Positions 44,817 through 53,533 of a stretch of DNA of 64,000 nucleotides are shown in pieces (position 1 is the stretch's first letter; each line of letters starts with the position of its first letter). The notes beneath the pieces are model-generated. The model did no database searches. It worked only from the letters and a program-made list of their open reading frames with translations, and was not told the DNA's origin. Location of the stretch: the NCBI RefSeq assembly GCF_002272135.1, contig NZ_NPBF01000018.1, positions 124,001 to 188,000 on the forward strand. The letters are read 5' to 3'. A program made the position numbers and the translations under genes. This DNA is from Virgibacillus sp. 7505. GTDB taxonomy: Bacteria; Bacillota; Bacilli; Bacillales; Amphibacillaceae.

Positions 44817-45356
44817 ATGAAAAAAACAATAGGAAAAATATTTCTTTTAGGATTACTTGGCTTTGTAGCCTTTCTAATCTCTCCAACAGACAGTAAGGCT
44901 TACACAGAAGATAACGAGGGAGACTTTCCGGTCTACTATTTTGATACTAAAGAAGAGTTAGATGATTTTAAGCAAAATAGTGCAGTGGGGCAGTTAGCAA
45001 CCAATAAAGCTAATATTGAGAGTAATATGCTTAGAGCATCAGCAAAATCAACTTACAAAAAGTATTATTTTGGAAGTACATCATTCTCAAACTATATTTG
45101 GGTTGGGGGTTCTTCTAGGACATTCAACGGTCCACAATTTATGGATATCGAAAAGGGTGACAGAAAAAACCTTGAAGTGTGGATATATGATGGTAAAGGA
45201 AAATACCTAGGAAAAACTAAAATCAAAGATCGTTCAGGATGGGTTCATACCGACTTTTCTTATCTTACTGGAAAAGGATATAACTATAAGATAAAGCTTG
45301 TAAATACTAGTAGTGGTACCCAAAAACTAGTACAAGGCGAACTTTATTACTTTTAA
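44817..45356 (+). CDS. Secreted protein of unknown function in the insert
   Basis: 179 residues. A clear signal peptide (basic start, hydrophobic core about 9-22, cleavage likely after SKA near residue 28) is followed by an acidic stretch and a beta-rich C-terminal region (about 75-179) full of Tyr, Gly and Lys (for example YYFGSTSFSNYIWVGG, MDIEKGDRKNLEVWIYDGKG). It has no cysteine in the mature part and no lipobox, so it is likely released. It slightly recalls prophage-type small secreted proteins such as YolA, but I cannot confirm this. Codon use is AT-rich. GGAGG lies 9 nt or so before the ATG. Confidence 0.8.
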   Translation: MKKTIGKIFLLGLLGFVAFLISPTDSKAYTEDNEGDFPVYYFDTKEELDDFKQNSAVGQLATNKANIESNMLRASAKSTYKKYYFGSTSFSNYIWVGGSSRTFNGPQFMDIEKGDRKNLEVWIYDGKGKYLGKTKIKDRSGWVHTDFSYLTGKGYNYKIKLVNTSSGTQKLVQGELYYF

Positions 45357-45406
45357 AATCTATATATAGATTTATAGTTTAATTTAAAACTATGATATCT
45401 TTTATG

Positions 45407-45444
45407 AAAGGTGATTCCTAATTTACTTACTAGGGATCACCTTT
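45407..45444 (+). terminator. Hairpin after the secreted-protein gene
   Basis: AAAGGTGATTCCTA pairs with TAGGGATCACCTTT, 14 bp with one G-U. The T-run is poor (CGTATTG), so termination may be weak or the hairpin may work for both strands. Confidence 0.6.
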
Positions 45445-45499
45445 CGTATTGTAAAAAGAGAGAACTTATGACCCAATTCTATTTGCTATTTCATCTACA

Positions 45500-46372
45500 T
45501 TAATCTGTATTATACGGTTTTTTATTTTCATCCAGTGTAAATCCTTCTCCCATGACATCATGCACCTCGCTAAGGGCGACAAAGGCATGTGGATCGACTG
45601 AGGTGATAATCGCTTTCAGTCGGACGATTTCGTTCCGGGCGACGACACAGTAAAGCACATCGCGTTTTTCGCCTGTGAAGCTTCCTCTGCCATCAAGGAC
45701 CGTTACACCCCGGTCCATTTGCTTTAGTATCTGATTGGCTATATCTGCACTCTGACTCGAAATGATAGTTGCACCTCTTGCCGAGTAGGCGCCTTCTTGG
45801 ATAAAGTCGATGACTCTAGCGCCAACGAAGACAGCAACGAGTGTATACATACCGCGGATCAGATCAAGATAGGTAAGAACCGATGTGACAATAACAACGG
45901 CATCAAAGAGAAACATCGTCCGTCCCATCGTCCAGCCGGCATACTTGTTAGCAAGTCGGGCAATGATGTCGACTCCTCCGGTTGTACCGCCGAAGCGGAA
46001 GATGATACCGAGACCGACTCCTATGAATACGCCAGCTAAAAGTGAAGCAATCAGCAAATCGTTGCCTAAGTCAATATTAAATGAATATGTCTGGAATAAA
46101 CGCAGGAACAAGGAAACTGCCACTGTCCCGATGATTGTATAAACGAAAGTTGTCCGGCCAAGGAACTTCCAGCCGATCAGGAACAATGGAATATTCAGCA
46201 CCAGGTTCATAATTGCTGGATCCCAATCGAATTCGAATAGTAAAATAAGCGTTATCCCGGTGAATCCGCCTTCCCCAAGTTTATTGGCGATATTGAAATG
46301 GACGATACCGAACGAAAAGATAGCCGCGCCTAACAGAATGAACAGGATGTTCTTTATACGCAGTCTGAACAT
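45500..46372 (-). CDS. ypjC: YitT family membrane protein (DUF161/DUF2179; YpjC)
   Basis: 290 residues. Five or so membrane helices span about 8-165 (YitT/DUF161 domain), followed by a soluble DUF2179 domain (about 225-280, with TVLDGRGSFTGEKRDVLYCVVARNEI). Function is unknown in this family. The minus-strand ATG has TAGGAGGTAG upstream. Its last 19 codons or so occur a second time 1,085 bp downstream. Confidence 0.88.
   Translation of the reverse strand: MFRLRIKNILFILLGAAIFSFGIVHFNIANKLGEGGFTGITLILLFEFDWDPAIMNLVLNIPLFLIGWKFLGRTTFVYTIIGTVAVSLFLRLFQTYSFNIDLGNDLLIASLLAGVFIGVGLGIIFRFGGTTGGVDIIARLANKYAGWTMGRTMFLFDAVVIVTSVLTYLDLIRGMYTLVAVFVGARVIDFIQEGAYSARGATIISSQSADIANQILKQMDRGVTVLDGRGSFTGEKRDVLYCVVARNEIVRLKAIITSVDPHAFVALSEVHDVMGEGFTLDENKKPYNTD
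45507..45558. repeat. Right copy of the 52-bp direct repeat, within yitT
   Basis: The copy that is part of the intact yitT-family gene. Compared with the left copy, codons differ GGA/GGG and, just beyond the core, ACA/ACC, GAT/GAC and TAA/TGA; all keep the same product. Confidence 0.95.
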
Positions 46373-46404
46373 AATCTACCTCCTAAGATGACAATTCCTT
46401 CTAT

Positions 46405-46433
46405 ATTATAGACAACTATCCTTATCCCTACAA
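46405..46433 (-). promoter_or_regulatory. Sigma-A promoter of the yitT-family gene
   Basis: On the minus strand: TTGTAG, 17-bp spacer, TATAAT (complement of 46405-46410), about 32 bp before the ATG. Confidence 0.55.
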
Positions 46434-46456
46434 ATCTGCCAGATAGGTAAAAACAT

Positions 46457-46486
46457 TTGTCAAATGCCGTATTTTTAAGCTAACAT
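46457..46486 (+). promoter_or_regulatory. Promoter candidate for the mazG-dapB-mgsA operon
   Basis: TTGTCA (46457-46462), 18-bp spacer, TAACAT (46481-46486). The pair is back to back with the yitT promoter. Confidence 0.4.
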
Positions 46487-46516
46487 GGTAATGATATAGC
46501 GAAAGGAAGATCGCGA

Positions 46517-46867
46517 ATGAATACTACATATACGACAAAGGAAATACAAGCACGTGTCGACGCTTATATTTCCCAATTCAAAGAAGGTTATTTTTCACCG
46601 CTCAGCATGCTTGCCAGAATGACGGAAGAAGTAGGAGAGCTTGCAAGGGAAGTGAACCATACATATGGAGAAAAGCCGAAAAAAGCTAGTGAAGAAGCTA
46701 ATACAGTAGCAGATGAACTCGGAGATATTATATTCGTTATGACATGCTTTGCTAATTCCTTGAATATCGATCTATCGGATGCATTCGAAAAATCGATGAC
46801 GAAATTCGAAACAAGGGATAAAGACAGATGGACGAAGAAGACACAGGAGGACATACATAATGACTAA
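46517..46867 (+). CDS. ypjD: MazG-like nucleotide pyrophosphohydrolase (YpjD)
   Basis: 116 residues of the all-alpha NTP-PPase fold. Metal-binding motif [10 protein letters not shown] (ExxE) and the downstream [12 protein letters not shown] (ExxD) are intact. It probably hydrolyses non-canonical or excess NTPs to NMPs. It overlaps dapB by 8 nt, as in the ypjD-dapB pair of B. subtilis. Confidence 0.9.
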   Translation: MNTTYTTKEIQARVDAYISQFKEGYFSPLSMLARMTEEVGELAREVNHTYGEKPKKASEEANTVADELGDIIFVMTCFANSLNIDLSDAFEKSMTKFETRDKDRWTKKTQEDIHND

Positions 46868-47666
46868 AGATACGATTAAAATTATTGTAGCGGGACCAAG
46901 GGGCAGAATGGGTTCGGAAGCATTGCAGCTTATCGATCGGACGGCTCATTTTGAGCTAGTGGCAGCAATTGACCGAAAAAACGGAGGAAAGCGGATCAGT
47001 GATATCGAAGGTTTGCCAGCGAGCGATGCATTCATCTACGAAGATGCTGCGGCGTGTTTAGATGAAGTGGAGGCAGATGTCCTTATCGACTTGACCATTC
47101 CGGAAACAGGCTACAAACATATGAAGCTCGCTATTGAACATGGTGTGCGTCCGGTAGTCGGTACTTCTGGTTTTACGGAAGAACAAGTAGAAGAGCTAGG
47201 GAAGCTTAGTGAAGAAAAAGGTATCGGAGCAATTATTGCACCAAACTTCGCAATTGGGGCAGTACTTATGATGCAATTCGCCAAGCAAGCAGCAAAATAC
47301 TTCCCAACAGTAGAAATCATTGAAAAGCATCATGATCAAAAACTGGATGCCCCAAGCGGTACGGCTGTGAAAACAGCTCAGCTGATCCAGGAAGTACGCG
47401 AACCAGCAAAGCAAGGACATCCGGATGAGAAAGAGACGATAGCTGGAGCACGTGGTGCAGATGTGGACGGCATGCGGATTCATAGTGTCCGTCTCCCAGG
47501 ACTCGTTGCCCACCAAGAAGTTATTTTCGGTGCACCAGGCGAGCAATTCACAGTTAAACATGATAGTTTTAACCGCGCATCCTTTATGTCAGGTGTAGAG
47601 CTGGCAGTGGACCGTGTCATGAAGATGGACATACTTGCATACGGATTAGAAAATATATTGGAATGA
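46860..47666 (+). CDS. dapB: 4-hydroxy-tetrahydrodipicolinate reductase
   Basis: A 268-residue NAD(P)H enzyme of lysine, meso-diaminopimelate and dipicolinate synthesis. Nucleotide motif is [12 protein letters not shown] (about 9-20), and the active-site signature [18 protein letters not shown] contains the catalytic His-His and Lys. It feeds both peptidoglycan and spore dipicolinic acid. Confidence 0.96.
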   Translation: MTKDTIKIIVAGPRGRMGSEALQLIDRTAHFELVAAIDRKNGGKRISDIEGLPASDAFIYEDAAACLDEVEADVLIDLTIPETGYKHMKLAIEHGVRPVVGTSGFTEEQVEELGKLSEEKGIGAIIAPNFAIGAVLMMQFAKQAAKYFPTVEIIEKHHDQKLDAPSGTAVKTAQLIQEVREPAKQGHPDEKETIAGARGADVDGMRIHSVRLPGLVAHQEVIFGAPGEQFTVKHDSFNRASFMSGVELAVDRVMKMDILAYGLENILE

Positions 47667-47676
47667 GGCGATAGAC

Positions 47677-48090
47677 ATGCATATTGCTTTAATTGCCCAT
47701 GATAAGAAAAAACCTGAAATGGTCCGTTTTACGGTCGCATATAAAGAAATGCTGAAGAAACATACCCTGTATGCAACAGGCACGACAGGCACTCGCATCA
47801 AAGAAGCAACAGGATTACCTGTGGAATTGTTCCAATCGGGCCCGCTTGGAGGCGATCAGCAGATTGGTGCAAGGATTGCAACGAATCAAATGGATCTGAT
47901 TATCTTTTTCAGGGATCCGCTCACTGCCCAGCCGCATGAACCTGATGTAAGTGCGCTAATGCGCTTATGTGATGTGCACCGTATTCCGCTGGCAACCAAT
48001 CTGGCAGCGGCCGAAATATTTATTCGCGGATTGGACCGTGGAGATTTCGATTGGCGCAAGATCATACGCGATCGTGAGCCCGAGCTATGA
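47677..48090 (+). CDS. mgsA: Methylglyoxal synthase
   Basis: 137 residues. It converts dihydroxyacetone phosphate to methylglyoxal and phosphate as a glycolytic bypass. Family signatures [21 protein letters not shown] and [15 protein letters not shown], with the catalytic Asp in GGDQQ, are present. It overlaps bshA by 4 nt. bshB1 (ypjG), which follows it in B. subtilis, is not here. Confidence 0.95.
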   Translation: MHIALIAHDKKKPEMVRFTVAYKEMLKKHTLYATGTTGTRIKEATGLPVELFQSGPLGGDQQIGARIATNQMDLIIFFRDPLTAQPHEPDVSALMRLCDVHRIPLATNLAAAEIFIRGLDRGDFDWRKIIRDREPEL

Positions 48091-49214
48091 AAAAGCTGAA
48101 AATCGGTATCACTTGTTATCCGACGCTTGGCGGATCGGGCGTCATTGCGACAGAACTCGGGAAAAAACTAGCCAAAAAGGGACATGACATTCATTTCATT
48201 ACATCCAGTGTCCCTTTCCGGCTGGATATGCTGCTTCCGAATGTATTTTTCCATGAAGTCGAGATGAGTCATTATCCTGTCTTCCAATACCCGCCATACG
48301 ATTTGGTGCTGGCTAATAAAATGGCTGAGGTAATCGACGAAGAACAGCTCGATATCCTGCATGTCCATTATGCTGTTCCGCATGCTATATGTGCGATCTT
48401 AGCTAAGGCAATTGCCAAGCGGGATGTAAAGATTGTCACTACCCTGCACGGAACGGATATTACGGTGCTTGGAATTGATAATGGACTGCGCAAAATGATC
48501 ATTCATGCAATTGAAGAAAGTGATGTCGTCACTGCGGTATCACAAAGTCTCGTACAGCAGACAAGGGAAATGCTCGATGTCACTAGTCCAATCGACGTTG
48601 TCTACAACTTTGTGGATGAAGAAGTGTACCATCCTGCCGATGTACGTGACATTAGGCAGCAGTTCGGTATCGAAGAAAACGAAAAGGTACTCGTACATAT
48701 AAGCAATTTCCGTAAAGTGAAACGTGTACAGGATGTTGTACAGGTTTTTTCGTATGTACAGGAGAAACTGCCTGCCAAGCTGATGCTGATAGGGGACGGC
48801 CCGGAATACTCGGATATTCTGCGGGATGTACAGCAGCGTGGTCTCGAAGATAAAGTCTTATTTCTAGGTAAGCAGAATAATGTTGCTGCTCTTTTAAATA
48901 TGGCAGACATCATGCTGCTTCCTTCTGAAAAAGAGAGCTTCGGTTTGGTTCTTTTAGAAGCAATGGCCTGTGGGGTGCCATGTATCGGAACAGATGTCGG
49001 CGGCATACCAGAAGTCATACAGCACGGAAAGAATGGGTTTATAACGCAGCTTGGCGATGTAGAGCAAATGGGTTCCTTTGCAATGGATTTGCTGACAAAT
49101 GACAAACTGTGGCAGCAATTTTCCGCAGCATCCATTCAGTATGCTGCGGAAAACTTCCATTCTGATCAAATTGTTGCTCAATACGAAGCTATATATGAAG
49201 AGGTTTTGCAATGA
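48087..49214 (+). CDS. bshA: Bacillithiol glycosyltransferase BshA
   Basis: A 375-residue GT-B glycosyltransferase (GT4). N-terminal [19 protein letters not shown] and C-terminal [18 protein letters not shown] with the catalytic Glu-x7-Glu pattern are typical of BshA. It makes GlcNAc-malate from UDP-GlcNAc and L-malate, the first step of bacillithiol. ATGA overlaps on both sides link mgsA, bshA and cca. Confidence 0.94.
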   Translation: MKKLKIGITCYPTLGGSGVIATELGKKLAKKGHDIHFITSSVPFRLDMLLPNVFFHEVEMSHYPVFQYPPYDLVLANKMAEVIDEEQLDILHVHYAVPHAICAILAKAIAKRDVKIVTTLHGTDITVLGIDNGLRKMIIHAIEESDVVTAVSQSLVQQTREMLDVTSPIDVVYNFVDEEVYHPADVRDIRQQFGIEENEKVLVHISNFRKVKRVQDVVQVFSYVQEKLPAKLMLIGDGPEYSDILRDVQQRGLEDKVLFLGKQNNVAALLNMADIMLLPSEKESFGLVLLEAMACGVPCIGTDVGGIPEVIQHGKNGFITQLGDVEQMGSFAMDLLTNDKLWQQFSAASIQYAAENFHSDQIVAQYEAIYEEVLQ

Positions 49215-50380
49215 AGATATTTGAAAAAGCCTTCCGGGTCATACAGCAACTCGAACAGCATGGTTATGAAGCATATCTGGTCGGAGGAGCGGTGAGGGAT
49301 TACCTTATCGGAAAAGCTGTCGGCGATTTGGATATTGCTACGTCAGCTACGCCGGATCAGGTAATAAAAGTCTTTGATAAAGTCATACCAATAGGTATCG
49401 AACATGGAACTGTTCTTGTGCGTTTTGAGCAGGAAAGCTTCGAAATTACAACCTTCCGAATAGAAGGCGCATATTCTGATTACCGGCATCCTGATAGCGT
49501 GAACTTTGTGACGGATGTAACAGCTGATCTTGCACGTCGTGATTATACAGTTAATGCGATAGCGATGGCCAGAACAGGGGAGTTAGTGGATCCTTTCGAT
49601 GGCAGGAGCGCTATCGAAAAGAAGGAGCTTGTTACGGTAGGCAAGGCCTTTGATCGTTTTCAAGAAGATCCTCTGCGTATGATGCGCGGTGTCCGGTTTG
49701 TTTCTCAGCTAGGGTACAAATTGGATCATGATGCACGAAAAGTGATGGAGGACCAGCGTCTGTGGTTAGCACGTATTGCAATTGAACGTGTAGCGATTGA
49801 AATGGAGAAATTATGCCGCGGCAAACATGTGAAGACAGCTGTACAGCTCCTGCAGGATACGGGATTATGGAAAGCAATGCCGATTTTTAGGAATCATCCT
49901 GAGCTGATGGGTGAGCTATCCAACAAAATTGTTCCTCTCGGCAGTTTAGCAGAATGGATCGCGCTTTGTTCTTTATTAAGCACAAGGCCAGTGCTTGATT
50001 GGGTAAAAGAGTGGAAGCTCTCCAATGCTGTCAAACAAGACGCTCAAAATTTGGTGCGCTTACTGCAAAGCGACATGGATGCTTGGGTGGTATATCAGTT
50101 GCCAGATCATCTGGATACTGGCTACTGCCGTCTTGTGAAAATTTATAAGGAAATAGATATTCAGGATGAGTTATCAACTTTGAGAGATTCACTTCCGATT
50201 CGAAATAGTTCGGAGCTGGCTATTTCCGGTTCAGACTTGATCAGCTGGTTCCCTGAAAGAAAGAAAGGAAGCTGGATCCGTGATCTGCTGCTCGCTGCGG
50301 AAAAAGCTGTGGTGGAAAACAGGGTGCCAAATGATAAAGAGCAGCTGAAGGAGTGGGTCTACAATGGACACGACACGTAA
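49211..50380 (+). CDS. cca: CCA tRNA nucleotidyltransferase
   Basis: A 389-residue class II CCA-adding enzyme. The active-site motif LVGGAVRDYLIGKAVGDLDIATSA (given partly, residues ~22-45) carries the catalytic DxD, and RRDYTVNAIAM and DPLRMMRGVRFVSQ follow. It adds CCA to tRNA 3' ends. It overlaps bshA by 4 nt and birA by 17 nt. Confidence 0.94.
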   Translation: MKIFEKAFRVIQQLEQHGYEAYLVGGAVRDYLIGKAVGDLDIATSATPDQVIKVFDKVIPIGIEHGTVLVRFEQESFEITTFRIEGAYSDYRHPDSVNFVTDVTADLARRDYTVNAIAMARTGELVDPFDGRSAIEKKELVTVGKAFDRFQEDPLRMMRGVRFVSQLGYKLDHDARKVMEDQRLWLARIAIERVAIEMEKLCRGKHVKTAVQLLQDTGLWKAMPIFRNHPELMGELSNKIVPLGSLAEWIALCSLLSTRPVLDWVKEWKLSNAVKQDAQNLVRLLQSDMDAWVVYQLPDHLDTGYCRLVKIYKEIDIQDELSTLRDSLPIRNSSELAISGSDLISWFPERKKGSWIRDLLLAAEKAVVENRVPNDKEQLKEWVYNGHDT

Positions 50381-51344
50381 TCGTCTTATAAGAATTCTCC
50401 AGGAACATAAGACGTCGTATGTTTCTGGCCAGAACCTATCCGATCAGCTCGGTATCTCAAGGGCAGCAGTCTGGAAGCATATGAAAGCGTTGGAAGCAGA
50501 CGGCTATGAAATAGATGCTGTTCCTCGCAAGGGATACCAAGTTAAGCGATCGCCGGACAAACTCAGCAAAAATACACTGAACTGGAAGCTGGATACGGAA
50601 TGGATCGGACGCAAGATCATCTTTGAAGAAGAGCTTGATTCTACCCAAGTTTTGGCGAAATCTTTGGCGGATCAAGGTGCAGTTCACGGAACTGTTGTCA
50701 TCGCTGATCAGCAGACAAGCGGTAAGGGAACAAAAGGGCGCAGTTGGCATTCACCAGCCGGAACCGGTATATGGATGAGTTTAATCATCCGGCCTGAATT
50801 TGGACCCCGGGAAGCAGCACAGCTGACGTTGGCTGCAGCGGTTGCCATCACACGCGTATTCCGTCAGAACGATATAGATGCTAGCATTAAATGGCCGAAT
50901 GATATCTATCTGGGCGGCAAGAAGCTCGCTGGAATACTGACCGAAATGCAGGCAGAGCAGGATTATATTCAGCATATCGTACTGGGTATCGGAATCAACA
51001 TCAATCAGACTGCGGCGGAATTAGCGCCGGATATCCGCGATAAAGCAACATCATTGCGTATCGAGACAGATAAGGAATGGAAGCGGCAAGAGCTCATTCA
51101 TATGATTTGGAAAGAGTTCGAGGATGTCTATTCGCTATACATAAAAAAAGGTTTCCACATTATCAGGAACGAATGGATGCAGTATGCTTTACGACTCGGG
51201 CACCGTGTGAAAGCAACTACTCCATCAACTGTCTTTTATGCAGTTTTCAAGGGAATCGGGGAAGACGGCGAGCTTATCCTTGAAAATGATGATGGCAGTA
51301 CACAGCGTTTGTATTCAGCTGAATTGGAATGGAGAGAGGAGTAA
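50364..51344 (+). CDS. birA: Bifunctional biotin ligase / biotin repressor BirA
   Basis: 326 residues. N-terminal winged HTH (about 5-62, [20 protein letters not shown]), biotin-protein ligase domain with the ATP-binding loop [14 protein letters not shown] (the GRGRRG-type loop), and a C-terminal SH3-like domain. It biotinylates carboxylases and, because the HTH is present, should repress biotin genes. It overlaps cca and is followed 4 bp later by panB. Confidence 0.94.
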   Translation: MDTTRNRLIRILQEHKTSYVSGQNLSDQLGISRAAVWKHMKALEADGYEIDAVPRKGYQVKRSPDKLSKNTLNWKLDTEWIGRKIIFEEELDSTQVLAKSLADQGAVHGTVVIADQQTSGKGTKGRSWHSPAGTGIWMSLIIRPEFGPREAAQLTLAAAVAITRVFRQNDIDASIKWPNDIYLGGKKLAGILTEMQAEQDYIQHIVLGIGININQTAAELAPDIRDKATSLRIETDKEWKRQELIHMIWKEFEDVYSLYIKKGFHIIRNEWMQYALRLGHRVKATTPSTVFYAVFKGIGEDGELILENDDGSTQRLYSAELEWREE

Positions 51345-51348
51345 CGAA

Positions 51349-52179
51349 ATGAAAACAAGACTCGATTTTCAGAAGATGAAAGAAAACAACGAGAAAATCA
51401 CTATGGTCACTGCCTATGATTATCCAACGGCAAAATTGGCGCAGCAGGCCGGTATCGATATGCTTCTTGTCGGCGACTCACTAGGGATGGTAGTGCTCGG
51501 TTATGATAGCACCATTCCCGTAACAGTGGATGATATGATTCATCATGGAAAAGCCGTCACTCGCGGTGGAAACGATACGTTCGTTGTAGTAGATATGCCA
51601 TTTATGACGTACCATGTATCGGTTGAGGCAACTATACCGCAAGCGAAACGCATCTTCCAGGAAACCGGAGCACAGGCTTTGAAGCTGGAAGGAGCAGATC
51701 AGGTCATCCTGGACAGCATCAAGGCATTAGCAACAGGCGGTATTCCAGTTGTAGGTCATCTTGGTCTGACACCGCAGTCAGTCCATATACTCGGGGGATA
51801 TAAAGTACAAGGGAAAAACGAACAGACAGCAAAACAGCTGCTGGAGGATGCACGCAAAGTTGAAGCAGCCGGAGCGATTGCAGTCGTGCTGGAGTGTGTA
51901 CCAAAGCAATTGGCCGCACTCATTGCCAAAGATATTTCTATTCCGGTCATCGGAATTGGTGCCGGTGCAGAAGTAGACGGACAAGTACTTGTCTTTCATG
52001 ACCTAAGTCGGTACGGTGTTGATCGTTTGCCGAAATTCGCTGTTAGCTATGCAGATCTAAATGAAACAGTTACGAATGTCTTCTCCACATATAAGGAAAA
52101 TGTAAAGAATGGTATTTTTCCGAATGACGGACAGAGTTTTACGATGGACGAAGCAGCATTACCTAAATTAGGAGAATGA
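51349..52179 (+). CDS. panB: 3-methyl-2-oxobutanoate hydroxymethyltransferase
   Basis: A 276-residue metal-dependent TIM-barrel enzyme, the first committed step of pantothenate synthesis. Motifs include [24 protein letters not shown] and LEGADQV. ATG 51349 follows GAGAGGAG. panB, panC and panD are contiguous. Confidence 0.96.
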   Translation: MKTRLDFQKMKENNEKITMVTAYDYPTAKLAQQAGIDMLLVGDSLGMVVLGYDSTIPVTVDDMIHHGKAVTRGGNDTFVVVDMPFMTYHVSVEATIPQAKRIFQETGAQALKLEGADQVILDSIKALATGGIPVVGHLGLTPQSVHILGGYKVQGKNEQTAKQLLEDARKVEAAGAIAVVLECVPKQLAALIAKDISIPVIGIGAGAEVDGQVLVFHDLSRYGVDRLPKFAVSYADLNETVTNVFSTYKENVKNGIFPNDGQSFTMDEAALPKLGE

Positions 52180-52181
52180 AT

Positions 52182-53051
52182 ATGAAGATCATTTCGACAT
52201 TAGAAGCGTTGCAGCAAGAAAGAAAGCAACTGGCGAAGGAGCAGAAATCAATTGGTTATGTGGCTACGATGGGCTTTTTGCATGAAGGGCATCAATCCTT
52301 GATGAAGCGCTCCAAGGCAGAGAACGATATCACTGTGCTTAGCATTTTCGTAAATCCGCTGCAATTTGGTGAGGGCGAGGATTTTGAGACTTATCCGAGA
52401 GATGCAGTCCGTGATCTGGCTGTCGCGGAAGCAGAAGGCGTCGATATCGTCTTCATGCCAGAAGCAGCAGACATGTATCCAGGCAGCAGTACCATCAAAC
52501 TGCATGTTGCTGACAGAGTAGACGTGCTCTGCGGCAGATCAAGACCCGGTCATTTTGATGGTGTGGTTACTGTCTTATCGAAGCTTTTCCATTTGATTCA
52601 GCCGGACAGAGCGTATTTCGGGCTGAAGGATGCACAGCAAGTAGCAGTTGTACAAGCTTTGGTGCACGACCTTAATTTCCCGCTGGAAGTGGTTCCGGTA
52701 CCGACTGTGCGCGAGGCAGACGGATTAGCGAAAAGCAGCCGCAACGTCTATTTATCAGAGGAAGAGAGACAAGAAGCTCCAGCTATTCACCACGCACTGC
52801 AGCAAGCTAAACAAAGCATCCAAGATGGAACAAAGGATCCTGAAAAAGTAGCATCTGCTGTAAAAGAATTTATAAACAGCCAAACAAGTGGTAGAATAGA
52901 CTACGTTGAAATTTTGTCATATCCGGCCTTGAAGCCAGTCAGGGAAATAGATGAACGGATCATCATTGCTGCAGCTGTCTATTTCGACAAGGCAAGATTG
53001 ATCGACAATCTAGTATTAGAAGCTGATGGCTCCATCATGGACCGTTTTTAA
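52182..53051 (+). CDS. panC: Pantothenate synthetase
   Basis: 289 residues. It joins pantoate and beta-alanine using ATP. The HxGH motif of the nucleotidyltransferase fold is HEGH in MGFLHEGHQSLMKRS; SSRNVYLS is the KMSKS-like region. ATG 52182 is chosen, 7 nt from GGAG; ATG 52176, which overlaps the panB stop, is only 1 nt from it. Confidence 0.95.
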   Translation: MKIISTLEALQQERKQLAKEQKSIGYVATMGFLHEGHQSLMKRSKAENDITVLSIFVNPLQFGEGEDFETYPRDAVRDLAVAEAEGVDIVFMPEAADMYPGSSTIKLHVADRVDVLCGRSRPGHFDGVVTVLSKLFHLIQPDRAYFGLKDAQQVAVVQALVHDLNFPLEVVPVPTVREADGLAKSSRNVYLSEEERQEAPAIHHALQQAKQSIQDGTKDPEKVASAVKEFINSQTSGRIDYVEILSYPALKPVREIDERIIIAAAVYFDKARLIDNLVLEADGSIMDRF

Positions 53052-53068
53052 TATAGGGGGATAATAAG

Positions 53069-53455
53069 ATGTTTCGCACAATGATGAAGGCGAAGATACA
53101 TCGTGCTCGTGTCACGGAAGCAAACTTGAATTATGTTGGCAGTATTACGATCGATACGCACATTCTGGAACAAGTAGGCATACTTCCTCATGAAAAAGTG
53201 CAGATTGTGAACAATAATAATGGAGCTCGTCTCGAAACATATGTCATCCCCGGTGAGCGGCATAGCGGTGTCATCTGCCTAAACGGTGCTGCTGCACGTC
53301 TTGTACAAAAAGATGATGTAGTTATCATCGTTTCCTATGCCATGCTATCTGAAGAAGAACTGGCTGACTTCAAGCCAAAGATCGCCCTGATGAACGAAGA
53401 TAATACAGTTCAGGAAATCATCGAGGAAGAACCGCCGCTTACTGTTATGATGTAA
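53069..53455 (+). CDS. panD: Aspartate 1-decarboxylase proenzyme
   Basis: 128 residues. The self-cleavage site Gly24-Ser25 (YVGSITID) gives the pyruvoyl cofactor, with Tyr58-region [10 protein letters not shown] and NGAAAR conserved. It makes beta-alanine for PanC. It completes panBCD and is followed by a terminator. Confidence 0.96.
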   Translation: MFRTMMKAKIHRARVTEANLNYVGSITIDTHILEQVGILPHEKVQIVNNNNGARLETYVIPGERHSGVICLNGAAARLVQKDDVVIIVSYAMLSEEELADFKPKIALMNEDNTVQEIIEEEPPLTVMM

Positions 53456-53477
53456 CGGCATAAAAGAATCGTACGAT

Positions 53478-53511
53478 AAGACTCTTATCTGTGATAAGAG
53501 TCTTTCTTTTC
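53478..53511 (+). terminator. Rho-independent terminator after panD
   Basis: AAGACTCTTATC and GATAAGAGTCTT form a perfect 12-bp stem, loop TGT, then TCTTTTC. Confidence 0.85.
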
Positions 53512-53533
53512 TAAGCAGTATGGAGGGTGGAGT

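Larger units (their letters stand above)
44474..45558. other. Putative 1,085-bp inserted segment bounded by the yitT-end repeat
   Basis: The unit from just after the left repeat to the end of the right repeat is 1,085 bp. It is visibly AT-richer than its surroundings, has a single gene pointing opposite to its flanks, and splits yitT from the pfpI-like gene. No integrase, transposase or terminal inverted repeat is seen. Confidence 0.6.

Noticed and set aside
44474-45499. Insertion sequence or prophage remnant in the insert
   Set aside because: No transposase, integrase, terminal inverted repeats or phage genes; only the duplicated gene end and one cargo gene are present.
53477-53511. Hairpin after panD as a possible small RNA
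   Set aside because: A perfect stem with T-tract immediately after a stop codon is simply a terminator.
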